In this document: in pieces, positions 34,727 through 42,280 of the stretch
How positions within the stretch are numbered: position 1 is the stretch's first letter
How the letters are laid out: the number at the start of each line of letters is the position of its first letter
From: an uncultured Alphaproteobacteria bacterium
GTDB lineage: Bacteria; Pseudomonadota; Alphaproteobacteria; RF32; CAG-239
DNA: 64,000 bases
Assembly (NCBI GenBank): GCA_934270475.1
Contig: CAKQPS010000003.1
Span: 62,001-126,000, forward strand
Direction of reading: 5' to 3'
Position numbers and translations under genes: made by a program
Notes under the pieces: model-generated
Database searches by the model: none
Told to the model about the DNA's origin: nothing
The model's input: only the letters and a program-made list of their open reading frames with translations

Positions 34727-36358
34727 CTAATCTAAAATCGTGAAGCCGAACTGTTTAACCTGATCATCCCAAATCGGCGGGATAGTTTTACGCAACAAGT
34801 TGCGCAGGTATAATTTCGGCGGTTGATGGCCTTTCAAAATCGTACGGATAATTGCCGGCGAGAGTGAAGTCAAGCGCAACAGCCGACCGATATGAGAAGC
34901 ATCGGTATTTTCTGTGATAGCCAAATCGGCGATACTCATTTTCTTCTGATCCATCATTTTTTGATACTTAAACCCGAGACAAATTCCCTTAATCAGCTCA
35001 TTATCAAAATGCGGTTCAACCTCTATATTTTCCGGCAAGTGAATTTCCGTCCGACCTTTATGTTTTACAAACGGCATCGGCAAAATTGTCTGATGTCCGG
35101 TTGTTTTTTGCAACAGATGATCCGGAAGCAAGCTCAAACCTAAGTCCGTCCAGTTTATCTCCATGGTTTCGGCATTAACCGTCACACCGGTTATCATCAG
35201 GCGCATTAAAAGCAGTTGATGCCTTTCCGAAAGCTTATTAAATACCCGCTCCGGCGAGCGCAAAACTCTTAATAATTCCATTGATTTATTCGGCGCGACT
35301 TTCTCAAGCAGACCTTGAAAAACTTTCGGGTCCAAGAACAGTTGTGATACGACTTTTATCATACATTCGTCCATCGTAACCACCGGCACAGATCCGTTGG
35401 TGCATTTGTGATGTCCATACATTTTCGCCACCGTTGAGGTGTAATAATAACGCTTCATTCCATGCGCCTGGCTGGAAGTCGGTGTCATCAAAGAATGACA
35501 GCACCCGCAAGTTAAGAGCCCGCGCATAATTCCGACTTCATTTTTATCATACATACAAGTGCGTTGTTTCTTCGGCTTTTCAGCCACCACATTTTGTGCC
35601 GCCTTAAAAATCTCCTCGCTGACAATGGCTTCGTGTTGTCCGTCATAAAGCGCACCTTGATGTTTAATCTTGCCCATATAAATCGGGTTTTTAAGCATGC
35701 GATCGATCGAGGCTCTGGCAAAGGTTTTCATGCCGGCTTCTTCCATCAGCTTGGATACGGCAAGCGGCGATTTATACTCCAAATATTTTTCAAACATAAA
35801 CTTGATCGCTTTGGCTTCATCAGGCTTTATAACCAGCTTGCGTTTAATCGGTTCATAACCGTACGGCACGCAACCGCCCATCCAAATTCCTTTCTTTTTC
35901 GAGGCGGCAACTTTATCGCGGATACGTTCTCCGCTGATTTCACGCTCGAACTGAGCAAAGGACAACAGCATATTTAAGGTCAGGCGACCCATGCTGTCCG
36001 CAGTATTAAAATTTTGTGTTACCGAAACAAACGAACATTTATATTTATCAAAAATATCGACCATCTTGGCAAAATCGGTCAGTGAACGGGTAAGACGGTC
36101 AATTTTATAAACCACAATCATATTCACTTTGCCGGCTTCAACATCTTGCAACAAGCGCTTAAGTGACGGCCGGTTCATATTACCACCGGAAAAACCGCCA
36201 TCATCATAATGCTCTTTAATCAGCACCCAGCCTTGGTGCTTTTGGCTTTTAACATAATTTTCGCCGGCCTCGCGCTGAGCCTCTAGGGTATTGAACTCTT
36301 TTTCCAAGCCTTCATCCGTTGATTTTCTGGTATAAACCGCACACTTGATTTCTCCCAT
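34727..36358 (-). CDS. Large serine recombinase, likely integrase of the island
   Basis: The N-terminal catalytic domain shows AVYTRKST (Ser13 as nucleophile), then YDDGGFSGGNMNRPSL, VVYKIDRLTRS and QFEREISGERIRDK, the conserved arginines and E helix of serine resolvase/invertase enzymes. A recombinase domain (GIWMGGCVPYGY onward) and a zinc-ribbon-like CGCCHSLM (about 283-290) follow. At 543 residues it is a large serine recombinase able to integrate and excise DNA directionally. It is 2 nt from the DUF2924 gene, a pairing I know from alphaproteobacterial elements, and lies about 1 kb from the tRNA end of the island. A tRNA gene as target would be unusual for this class. Confidence 0.92.
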   Translation of the reverse strand: MGEIKCAVYTRKSTDEGLEKEFNTLEAQREAGENYVKSQKHQGWVLIKEHYDDGGFSGGNMNRPSLKRLLQDVEAGKVNMIVVYKIDRLTRSLTDFAKMVDIFDKYKCSFVSVTQNFNTADSMGRLTLNMLLSFAQFEREISGERIRDKVAASKKKGIWMGGCVPYGYEPIKRKLVIKPDEAKAIKFMFEKYLEYKSPLAVSKLMEEAGMKTFARASIDRMLKNPIYMGKIKHQGALYDGQHEAIVSEEIFKAAQNVVAEKPKKQRTCMYDKNEVGIMRGLLTCGCCHSLMTPTSSQAHGMKRYYYTSTVAKMYGHHKCTNGSVPVVTMDECMIKVVSQLFLDPKVFQGLLEKVAPNKSMELLRVLRSPERVFNKLSERHQLLLMRLMITGVTVNAETMEINWTDLGLSLLPDHLLQKTTGHQTILPMPFVKHKGRTEIHLPENIEVEPHFDNELIKGICLGFKYQKMMDQKKMSIADLAITENTDASHIGRLLRLTSLSPAIIRTILKGHQPPKLYLRNLLRKTIPPIWDDQVKQFGFTILD

Positions 36359-36360
36359 CG

Positions 36361-36759
36361 CTATACTCCGAAAAATGCCTGTCCCGAAATTTTGCGCCCG
36401 GTAATGGTTCTGGCCACCGCACCGAGCGATTTATAAACCTCTCCATCCATCATAAAACCGCCGTTGACAACGCGCACTTTATAAGTTGCACCTTTGTATT
36501 TTTTAACAAGTTCAATACCGGGAACCATTTTATGCTCGCTTAATTCCTTAATTTCCATATTTTCTAACATCCGGCGTGTTTTGTTATCCAGCCCGCCGAA
36601 ACGCATTTCCTGCAATTTATTGGTAATGCGCCAGACATAATATTCCTTGCGGGTGGAAGTTGTCGGTATGTTAAACAGAGCGTCGTAATATTCCTTCAGT
36701 TCAGGAAATGTGAGCGACGGGATTTTGCGCAAGTCCACATTTAAATCCACCTTACTCAT
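36361..36759 (-). CDS. DUF2924 family protein, recombinase partner
   Basis: This 132-residue protein has the DUF2924 pattern: ELKEYYDALFN, YYVWRITNKLQEMRFGGL near residues 40-57, GIELVKKYKG and YKVRVVNGGFMMDGEVYKSLGAVARTITG, where the last part resembles a small DNA- or RNA-binding beta domain. DUF2924 genes very often precede serine recombinases in alphaproteobacteria; here the gap is 2 nt. The role is unknown; an accessory factor controlling direction or target choice has been a natural guess. Its start overlaps the stop of the 30-codon gene at 36752. Confidence 0.85.
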   Translation of the reverse strand: MSKVDLNVDLRKIPSLTFPELKEYYDALFNIPTTSTRKEYYVWRITNKLQEMRFGGLDNKTRRMLENMEIKELSEHKMVPGIELVKKYKGATYKVRVVNGGFMMDGEVYKSLGAVARTITGRKISGQAFFGV

Positions 36760-36844
36760 CGGTTTCTCCTTTTGTGTCTTTTTCTTTGTTTTCTTCTATC
36801 AACACCAGAACGGCACTAAATATTAAATTGATTAAATTATCCAT
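36752..36844 (-). CDS. 30-residue small protein gene before DUF2924
   Basis: The ATG at 36842-36844 follows GAGGTGACCA, a strong ribosome site, and the frame runs 30 codons (MDNLINLIFSAVL, then an acidic tail) to a TAA overlapping the DUF2924 start. The N-terminal half is hydrophobic and could be a short membrane helix. It is translationally coupled on both sides. It could be a functional micro-protein or just a coupling leader; no homologue was recognised. Confidence 0.5.
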   Translation of the reverse strand: MDNLINLIFSAVLVLIEENKEKDTKGETDE

Positions 36845-36995
36845 TGGTCACCTCTTGAGTGACATGAACACTCTCTTTTTCGTTATTATCCAGTAAATTA
36901 GATACTTTTCCGCCATTTTCTTGCTCATCAAGCAAAATCATTATCGGAGTTGAGAGAAGTTCAATCAAAGTTTCAAAAGCATTGTCTGTATCCAT
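36837..36995 (-). CDS. 52-residue small protein gene, first in the recombinase operon
   Basis: A 52-codon frame from ATG 36993-36995 with AAGGA upstream, beginning MDTDNAFETLIELLSTP and ending in a polar tail. Its stop overlaps the start of the next small gene (ATGGATAA). Both small proteins open with M-D and a Leu/Ile-rich helix, then an acidic tail, so they could be a divergent pair. It directly follows the 38-bp shared sequence (copy 2). Function unknown. Confidence 0.5.
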   Translation of the reverse strand: MDTDNAFETLIELLSTPIMILLDEQENGGKVSNLLDNNEKESVHVTQEVTNG

Positions 36996-37016
36996 TGTTT
37001 TTTCCTTTCAACAGAC

Positions 37017-37054
37017 AACACTCCGCAAAATCAAAAAATCGTTCGGCATAATTT
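37017..37054 (-). promoter_or_regulatory. 38-bp shared upstream sequence, copy 2
   Basis: This is the second copy of the sequence at 34631-34668, located 22 bp upstream of the 52-codon gene that heads the recombinase operon. The shared position before two operons suggests co-regulation of integration and replication functions. Confidence 0.6.
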
Positions 37055-37216
37055 GAAAAATTTTTATGCTCACAAAAACAGGGGTTTTGAAACGCGAACA
37101 GTTGGGAATAAAAAGCCTTAGTTTTAAGGGGAAAATGGTCGGGTCTGTCCAGACCAAAAGTATCTATTTTGGTATCTTTTTTGGGAAAACACTCAAATTT
37201 AAAAATAGATACGCGA

Positions 37217-37386
37217 CCAGACCACCGCACAAATGCGCCTGTAAATGAGATTGATGAAAAACCTGAAAGTGCCGGAAAATAAGGGATATAGAGGGGATAA
37301 ATTGCGCTAAAATCACACCCTAAAATTTAAAACAAAAAAACCTCTCCATTAAGAAGAGGCTTTTATATGGTGGGCGCTGCAAGACT
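37217..37386 (-). repeat. Right end repeat of the island, adjoining the intact tRNA (candidate att site)
   Basis: This is the partner of 13229-13398: ungapped over 170 bp, identical over the last 27 (37360-37386), which cover the tRNA 3' 19 bases. The rest of 37055-37216 holds no gene; CCAGACC recurs at 37142 and 37217 and also near the other island end, so it may be a recombination protein site. Confidence 0.75.
37334..37359 (-). terminator. tRNA gene terminator
   Basis: On the minus strand CCTCT, a 9-nt loop, AGAGG, then TTTTTTTG, beginning 9 nt after the tRNA CCA end. Similar hairpins follow each truncated tRNA copy near 13.4-13.7 kb. Confidence 0.75.
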
Positions 37387-37444
37387 CGAACTTGCGACCA
37401 GACCGTTATGAGCGGCCGGCTCTAACCAACTGAGCTAAGCGCCC
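37368..37444 (-). tRNA. tRNA with CAU anticodon (elongator Met or Ile2)
   Basis: The 77 bases fold into a standard cloverleaf: acceptor GGGCGCU with AGCGCCC, D-arm GCUC-GAGC, anticodon stem GGCCG-CGGUC (one G-U pair), loop CUCAUAA with anticodon CAU, T-arm GCAAG-CUUGC with loop UUCGAGU, and an encoded CCA. It lacks initiator features (the first pair is G-C and the anticodon stem does not have three G-C pairs at its base). CAU can be elongator Met or, if lysidinylated, Ile for AUA codons; the anticodon region resembles Ile2, but the choice is open. Its 3' end is duplicated at the far end of the island. Confidence 0.93.
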
Positions 37445-37463
37445 GCCTCGGTTAGCAAATAGA

Positions 37464-37492
37464 AACATAAAATAAGATTATAACTTAGTCAA
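37464..37492 (-). promoter_or_regulatory. tRNA gene promoter
   Basis: On the minus strand TTGACT (37487-37492), 17 bp, TATGTT (37464-37469), placing the start about 13 nt before the mature tRNA 5' end. Confidence 0.7.
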
Positions 37493-37606
37493 GAACTATT
37501 TTAGTTTGGTCGTACTTTTTTGTTTTTAATTCGCTGCTGCTTATTCAGCATCTTAAAAACTCCCAGCCAAGGCGGCATTTTTGCCATCAAAATAAAAATC
37601 AGCTTT

Positions 37607-38308
37607 TTACCTACGCCAGCCAAAAAACAATCCAGCTTCAAACAGCAAATAAGTCGGCACTGTCAGCATCAGCTGGCTGACGATATCCGGCGGAGTTAAA
37701 ATTCCGGATATTATCAAAATACCGACAAAAATATAAGGACGCTTGCTTTTTAAAGTATCATAAGCCACAATATCCGCCCGCAGCAAAGAATAGGTTATCA
37801 GCGGAAACTGAAACATCAGTCCAAACACCACCGAAAGCCATAGCGCTAAACTCATAATATTCGAAACTCCCCAAACCGCCTTAATTTCCGCCGTAGAAAA
37901 GCTCAAACCAAAGTTAACCAGCAGCGGCAGAATAAAAAACAAGCAAAACAGCACACCGCAAATAAACAAACCGCTTGAAGTCAGAACAATAGATTTTATA
38001 AACTTGCGTTCATGCTCATAGAGTGCAGGAAGCAAAAACAGCCAAACCTGCCGCACAATATAGGGAAAGCATACCAGTAAATCCAGCACCAGCGCGATTT
38101 TGATTTGCAAAATAAAAATTTCCATTGGCGAAAAATAGTTAAGCGTAACTTCATTTTGCCCAATGATAAAATGTATGAGTAAATCCAAACAATAAGGCGC
38201 CGCAAAGAACAAAGGCACCACACCGATTGCCAACGCCGAAAGGCATTTTATCAGCAGGGTGCGCAATGCTTCTAAATGGAATAAAAGACTATCGTCTTGA
38301 GCGTCCAT
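37607..38308 (-). CDS. tatC: Sec-independent protein translocase TatC
   Basis: TatC is the inner-membrane receptor for twin-arginine signal peptides. The 233-residue protein has six hydrophobic segments; it shows HLEALRTLL near the start, FSPMEIFILQIKIAL (about 60-74), LLPALYEHERKF and the C-terminal RPYIFVGILIISGILTPPD typical of the family. The ATG shares one base with the tatA stop. No tatB-like second gene was seen, so this may be a minimal TatAC system as in some bacteria, unless another component is encoded elsewhere. Confidence 0.95.
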   Translation of the reverse strand: MDAQDDSLLFHLEALRTLLIKCLSALAIGVVPLFFAAPYCLDLLIHFIIGQNEVTLNYFSPMEIFILQIKIALVLDLLVCFPYIVRQVWLFLLPALYEHERKFIKSIVLTSSGLFICGVLFCLFFILPLLVNFGLSFSTAEIKAVWGVSNIMSLALWLSVVFGLMFQFPLITYSLLRADIVAYDTLKSKRPYIFVGILIISGILTPPDIVSQLMLTVPTYLLFEAGLFFGWRR

Positions 38309-38514
38309 TATTTGTCTTTCTTTTCTTCTTCGGCTGCGGCTTTTTCTACCGTGTCTTTAAGCTCCTGCGCTTCATTCTGCAGCATTTCTTTGGCTTTTTT
38401 ATATTCATACTGCGCTTTGCCTAAAGCCCGAGCCAATTCCGGAATCCGCTTGCCGCCAAACAGCACCAAAACCACAACCAAAATCAATAAAATTTCACTA
38501 ACACCCAAAGACAT
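38308..38514 (-). CDS. tatA: Twin-arginine translocase subunit TatA/TatB
   Basis: This 68-residue protein has a single N-terminal membrane helix (LLILVVVLVLFGGKRIPELAR, with the FG hinge) and an amphipathic, charged helix, as in TatA/TatB. It forms the translocation pore with TatC. GGAG is 8 nt before the ATG, and a consensus promoter lies just upstream. The short length and glycine-phenylalanine hinge favour TatA over TatB; in a minimal system one protein may do both. Confidence 0.9.
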   Translation of the reverse strand: MSLGVSEILLILVVVLVLFGGKRIPELARALGKAQYEYKKAKEMLQNEAQELKDTVEKAAAEEEKKDK

Positions 38515-38545
38515 TTTTTATCTCCATATTCTATTATATAGACCG

Positions 38546-38574
38546 ATTATAAAAACCGTTTGCTTATTTGTCAA
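38546..38574 (-). promoter_or_regulatory. Perfect sigma-70 consensus promoter of tatAC
   Basis: Minus strand TTGACA (38569-38574), 17 bp, TATAAT (38546-38551). The predicted start is about 25 nt before the tatA ATG. Confidence 0.9.
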
Positions 38575-38592
38575 CCAATCTGCAATCTCAAG

Positions 38593-38608
38593 CGGATTTA
38601 TAAATCCG
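38593..38608. promoter_or_regulatory. 16-bp perfect palindrome between tatA and xseA
   Basis: CGGATTTATAAATCCG is self-complementary and lies in the divergent region, just upstream of the tatA -35 box and about 45 bp before xseA. It is flanked by TGCA at unequal distances. It could be an operator for one or both genes. Confidence 0.45.
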
Positions 38609-38652
38609 TGCAGAAATTTTAAAAGGCGGTTGATTATTAAAACAAATAAGCT

Positions 38653-39975
38653 ATGATTGCGGCTATGATTGATATGATGCCGGAAATAAAAGAATATACT
38701 GTCAGCGAAATTTCTGCCGCTATTAAAAAACTGGTGGAAAATTCGTTTGCGTTTGTGCGGGTTAAGGGCGAGATTTTTGGCGCCAAACGCGCGGATTCCG
38801 GACATTGGTATTTGTCGCTGAAAGATGAAAACTCGCTGCTTGCCGCTGTTTGCTGGCGCGGCGTGGCAAATACCTTGCCGCTTAAAATAGAAGACGGCAT
38901 AGAAGTGATTGCCAGCGGGCGCGTCACAACTTTTAACGGGCGTTCGTCCTATCAGCTGGTGATAGAAAAGCTGGAAATTGCCGGCGAAGGAGCGCTGCTG
39001 AAGCTTTTGGAAGAGCGCAAGCAAAAGTTTTTAGCTGAAGGGCTGTTCGCGCCGGAGCATAAAAAGCCGATTCCTTATTTGCCACAGACTATCGGCGTGG
39101 TTACCAGCCCGACTGGAGCGGTTATCAGAGATATTATTCATCGGGTGCGCGATAGATTTCCAAGCCGCATAATTGTCTGGGGAACTCCGGTACAAGGCGA
39201 AGGTGCGGCAGATAAAATAGCTGCTGCGATAAAAGGTTTTAATGCTTTGCCGCTTGGCGATAAAAACCGTCCGGACGTTTTGATTGTGGCGCGCGGCGGC
39301 GGTAGTTTGGAAGATTTGTGGGCGTTTAATGAAGAAGTTGTGGTGCGGGCGGTTTATGATTCTGAAATTCCGCTGATTTCGGCGGTGGGACACGAAACCG
39401 ATACTATGTTGATAGACTATGCCGCGGATTTGCGTGCTCCGACCCCGACTGGCGCGGCAGAATTGGCGGTTCCGGTAAAAAAGGATATTTATAACACGCT
39501 GCTTACGGCTGATTTACGCATGCAAAACGCCATTACCCGCTATATGAGTGAGTTTAAGCAATATGTTGAGGCATTGGGGCGCGGAATTCCGCCGTTAGAG
39601 CAGCTGGTGCTGGAAAATCAGCAAAAAATAGACGACCGCAGCGAACGGCTGAAATTGGCGTTTGCAAATTTGCTTAAAGATAAAGATAATTTGTTAAAAT
39701 TGACGAATTTGAAACCTTTTTATATTAAAAATCTGCTGGACGCTAAAAAAGAAAGCCTAAAAAATTTGGCTCTGCGTCTAGATTCCGTTTCGGTAGAATC
39801 TGTGCTGAAACGCGGTTTTGCTTGGGTTTCGGACGGGCAGTTCAAAACGCTGTATTCAACAACTCAAGCCAAACGCTGCGATGAGCTGCATATTCGTTTT
39901 GTGGACGGAATCGTTAAGGTTAAAATGATGGAGAAACATAATGCCGTGCAAGGCGATTTGTTTGACGATTTGTAG
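38653..39975 (+). CDS. xseA: Exodeoxyribonuclease VII large subunit
   Basis: XseA is the catalytic subunit of exonuclease VII, which degrades single-stranded DNA in repair. The 440-residue protein has an N-terminal OB-fold (YTVSEISAAIKKLVE, FVRVKGEIFGAKRADSGHWYLSLKD), the catalytic region (PQTIGVVTSPTGAVIRDI, VARGGGSLEDLWAFN, ISAVGHETDTMLIDYAADLRAPTPTGAAEL), and a C-terminal coiled coil that carries the small subunits. The first four methionine codons (1, 5, 8, 9) are all possible starts; there is no clear Shine-Dalgarno. xseB is not adjacent. It overlaps the M23 peptidase gene by 35 bp. Confidence 0.95.
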   Translation: MIAAMIDMMPEIKEYTVSEISAAIKKLVENSFAFVRVKGEIFGAKRADSGHWYLSLKDENSLLAAVCWRGVANTLPLKIEDGIEVIASGRVTTFNGRSSYQLVIEKLEIAGEGALLKLLEERKQKFLAEGLFAPEHKKPIPYLPQTIGVVTSPTGAVIRDIIHRVRDRFPSRIIVWGTPVQGEGAADKIAAAIKGFNALPLGDKNRPDVLIVARGGGSLEDLWAFNEEVVVRAVYDSEIPLISAVGHETDTMLIDYAADLRAPTPTGAAELAVPVKKDIYNTLLTADLRMQNAITRYMSEFKQYVEALGRGIPPLEQLVLENQQKIDDRSERLKLAFANLLKDKDNLLKLTNLKPFYIKNLLDAKKESLKNLALRLDSVSVESVLKRGFAWVSDGQFKTLYSTTQAKRCDELHIRFVDGIVKVKMMEKHNAVQGDLFDDL

Positions 39976-40774
39976 TTTGCTGGCGGCGCTGCCAGCTGAA
40001 GCTTTGACAATGTGCGGAGCGGCGCAGCAAGGCGGAATTATCCGTTTGCAGGACGAAAATCTAGATAAAATAAAATTAAACGACAAAACTTATCGCGCTG
40101 ATAAAAACGGTGAATTGGCAATAGCCTTTGCGCGTGACGCCGAATTGCAGCAGCCGCTGAAAATTTTTTATAAAGACGGCGCGATGCGGACATATAATTT
40201 GCAAATAGCTCAAACTAAATGGGACGTGCAAGAGATAAACGGTTTGCCTAGTTCTAAAGTTGCACCGGCAAAAACTGATTGGGCGGCTATTCAAAAAGAG
40301 CAAAAAGACGTGGGCAGCGCGTTGAATTATTTTAGCGAAGCCGAAAGCTGGAAAGCCGATATGCTGAAGCCGGCGGAAGGACGTACCAGCGGAAATTTCG
40401 GCGGACAGCGTATTATGAACGGACAAAAGAAAAATCCGCATCAGGGCTGGGATATTGCCGTGCCGGAAGGAACGGAAATTAAGGCGCCGGCTGACGGAAT
40501 TGTCACTTTGAGCGACGGACCGTATTTTTATAGCGGCAATGTGGTGGTTTTGGAACACGGACATAATTTGAGCACGGTTTATGCACATCTGCAAAAAACT
40601 TTAGTGAAAAAAGGCGATAAGGTGCAAAGAGGGCAAGTTATCGGCTTGGCGGGCAAAACTGGCAGAGCGACTGGCGCGCATTTGCATTGGGGAGCCTCGC
40701 TGAACGGCGTGCGCTTTGACGCTAAAAATCTGTTAGATTTCTATGATAAAAACTGCAAAAAATTAGAGGATTAA
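39941..40774 (+). CDS. Secreted M23-family peptidase
   Basis: A signal peptide (MPCKAICLTICSLLAALPAEA) precedes a region without known domains and a C-terminal LytM/M23 metallopeptidase: NPHQGWDIAVPEGT (His and Asp zinc ligands), LSTVYAHL and GAHLHWG (zinc HxH). Such proteins cut peptide cross-links in peptidoglycan or, when degenerate, activate amidases; here the ligands are intact, so a catalytic role is likely. The 277 residues start with GGAG upstream inside xseA and end 1 nt before uppP, linking a murein hydrolase to the enzyme that recycles the carrier lipid. Confidence 0.88.
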   Translation: MPCKAICLTICSLLAALPAEALTMCGAAQQGGIIRLQDENLDKIKLNDKTYRADKNGELAIAFARDAELQQPLKIFYKDGAMRTYNLQIAQTKWDVQEINGLPSSKVAPAKTDWAAIQKEQKDVGSALNYFSEAESWKADMLKPAEGRTSGNFGGQRIMNGQKKNPHQGWDIAVPEGTEIKAPADGIVTLSDGPYFYSGNVVVLEHGHNLSTVYAHLQKTLVKKGDKVQRGQVIGLAGKTGRATGAHLHWGASLNGVRFDAKNLLDFYDKNCKKLED

Positions 40775-40775
40775 A

Positions 40776-41606
40776 ATGACGACTTTTCATTTGGTTATGT
40801 TGGCTTTGCTGCAAGGAATTACCGAGTTTTTGCCGGTAAGTTCCTCGGGACATCTGATTTTATTTTCTAAATTTACTTCTTTTCCCGACCAAGGGTTGGA
40901 GATGGATGTGGCGCTGCATATCGGTTCTATTATTGCCGTGATGATTTATTTTTGGCGCGATATTTGGTATATGGCTGTTGGTGTGACTAAAAGCAAATTG
41001 CTGCCGGATTTTAAAATATATGGCTGCAAGGTGTTTTATTTGGTGCTGATTGCCACCATTCCGGCATTGTTTTGCGGTGCGGCTCTAAAGTTTATGGGGA
41101 CAGAAGAACTTCGCAGTACCAAGCTTATCGGTTGGAATATTCTGCTGTATGGACTGTTGCTGTGGATTATAGATAGAATGTCGCTGACAGCTTTGAAAAT
41201 CCGCAATCTGGAAGTAAAAGACGCGGTTTTAATCGGTTTGGCGCAATGTTTAGCTTTGCTTCCGGGGACAAGCCGTTCGGGCATTACTATTACCATGGGG
41301 AGATTCTTGGGCTTGGAGCGTCGTGAAGCTGCTAAATTTTCGATGTTGCTTTCTATCCCAACAATTATTGCTGCCGGATTGGTGGAAGGTTATGAAATTT
41401 GGCAAAGTGGTGATATGTCGCTGATTTTGAGAGCGTTTGACGGCGTGCTGTATTCTTTCGGCTTTTCTTTGCTGGCTATATTTGTGTTGATGCAATGGCT
41501 TAAAAAATGGTCATTTTTCCCGTTTGTGCTGTATCGTGTGGCTTTGGGTACAGCGTTGCTCTTAGATGCTTACGGAATTTATGACATAAAATCATTGTTT
41601 AACTAG
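40776..41606 (+). CDS. uppP: Undecaprenyl-diphosphatase UppP (BacA)
   Basis: UppP removes a phosphate from undecaprenyl diphosphate so the lipid can be reused in peptidoglycan and polysaccharide synthesis. The 276-residue membrane protein has the two family motifs, GITEFLPVSSSGHL (14-27) and LPGTSRSGIT (about 162-171), and about eight membrane segments. AGAGG precedes the ATG. It ends 14 bp from the convergent atoA, with a short GACAGCTGTC palindrome between them. Confidence 0.95.
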   Translation: MTTFHLVMLALLQGITEFLPVSSSGHLILFSKFTSFPDQGLEMDVALHIGSIIAVMIYFWRDIWYMAVGVTKSKLLPDFKIYGCKVFYLVLIATIPALFCGAALKFMGTEELRSTKLIGWNILLYGLLLWIIDRMSLTALKIRNLEVKDAVLIGLAQCLALLPGTSRSGITITMGRFLGLERREAAKFSMLLSIPTIIAAGLVEGYEIWQSGDMSLILRAFDGVLYSFGFSLLAIFVLMQWLKKWSFFPFVLYRVALGTALLLDAYGIYDIKSLFN

Positions 41607-41620
41607 ACAGCTGTCACATA

Positions 41621-42280
41621 TTAACCGGATATTTTCTTTAGCGCCAAAGTAAAATCTGCTTCGGTGGTGTTTTTGATATCTTCCAGCGAGGAATAAGGAC
41701 TGATTTCGCGCAGCAGCAAGCCTTGCGGAGTTACTTCAAACACACCTTTTTCCGTGATAATAAGATTTACTTTATGCGCTGCGGTCAGGGGCAGGGTGCA
41801 TTTTTTCAAAATTTTCGGCATACCTTTAGAAGTATGCTCCATAGCGATAATCAGCTTTTTAGTGCCGACTACCAAGTCCATGGCGCCGCCCATTCCCGGA
41901 GTGAACTTGCCAGGGATACACCAGTTGGCGAGATTTCCTTCTTGGTCTACCTGCAAAGCGCCTAAAACCGTAATATCTATGTGTCCGCCGCGCATCAGCC
42001 CAAAAGAAGTCAGGCTGTCAATAAAGCAGCCTCCGGGGTTGATAGTGACGCCCACGCCGCCTGCGTTGGTTATGCGCTCGTCCTTAACCGATTCATGCGG
42101 ATAAGCCCCAACTCCCAATACACCATTTTCTGATTGTACAATAACTTCAACATTGTCAGGCAGATAGGTTACGGCTTTGGTCGGCAGACCAATACCCAAA
42201 GTAATCACATCGTTGTTATGAAATTCTTGCGCCACGCGTTTGGCAATTACCTCTTGTATATCATCTTTAGACAGCGTCAT
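41621..42280 (-). CDS. atoA: Acetate/acetoacetyl CoA-transferase beta subunit
   Basis: This 219-residue protein has the SENG motif (QSENGVLGVG, near residue 70), whose glutamate forms the enzyme-CoA thioester in class I CoA-transferases, and NPGGCFIDS and GKFTPGMGGAMDLV typical of AtoA/ScoB. With AtoD it moves CoA between acetyl-CoA and short-chain acids such as acetoacetate or butyrate. Its start overlaps the atoD stop by 4 nt. Length matches E. coli AtoA (216 aa). Confidence 0.92.
   Translation of the reverse strand: MTLSKDDIQEVIAKRVAQEFHNNDVITLGIGLPTKAVTYLPDNVEVIVQSENGVLGVGAYPHESVKDERITNAGGVGVTINPGGCFIDSLTSFGLMRGGHIDITVLGALQVDQEGNLANWCIPGKFTPGMGGAMDLVVGTKKLIIAMEHTSKGMPKILKKCTLPLTAAHKVNLIITEKGVFEVTPQGLLLREISPYSSLEDIKNTTEADFTLALKKISG

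Noticed and set aside
31596..36995. Complete prophage
   Set aside because: Only a small-terminase-like, a sigma-like and replication-like genes are present; no large terminase, portal, capsid, tail or lysis genes.
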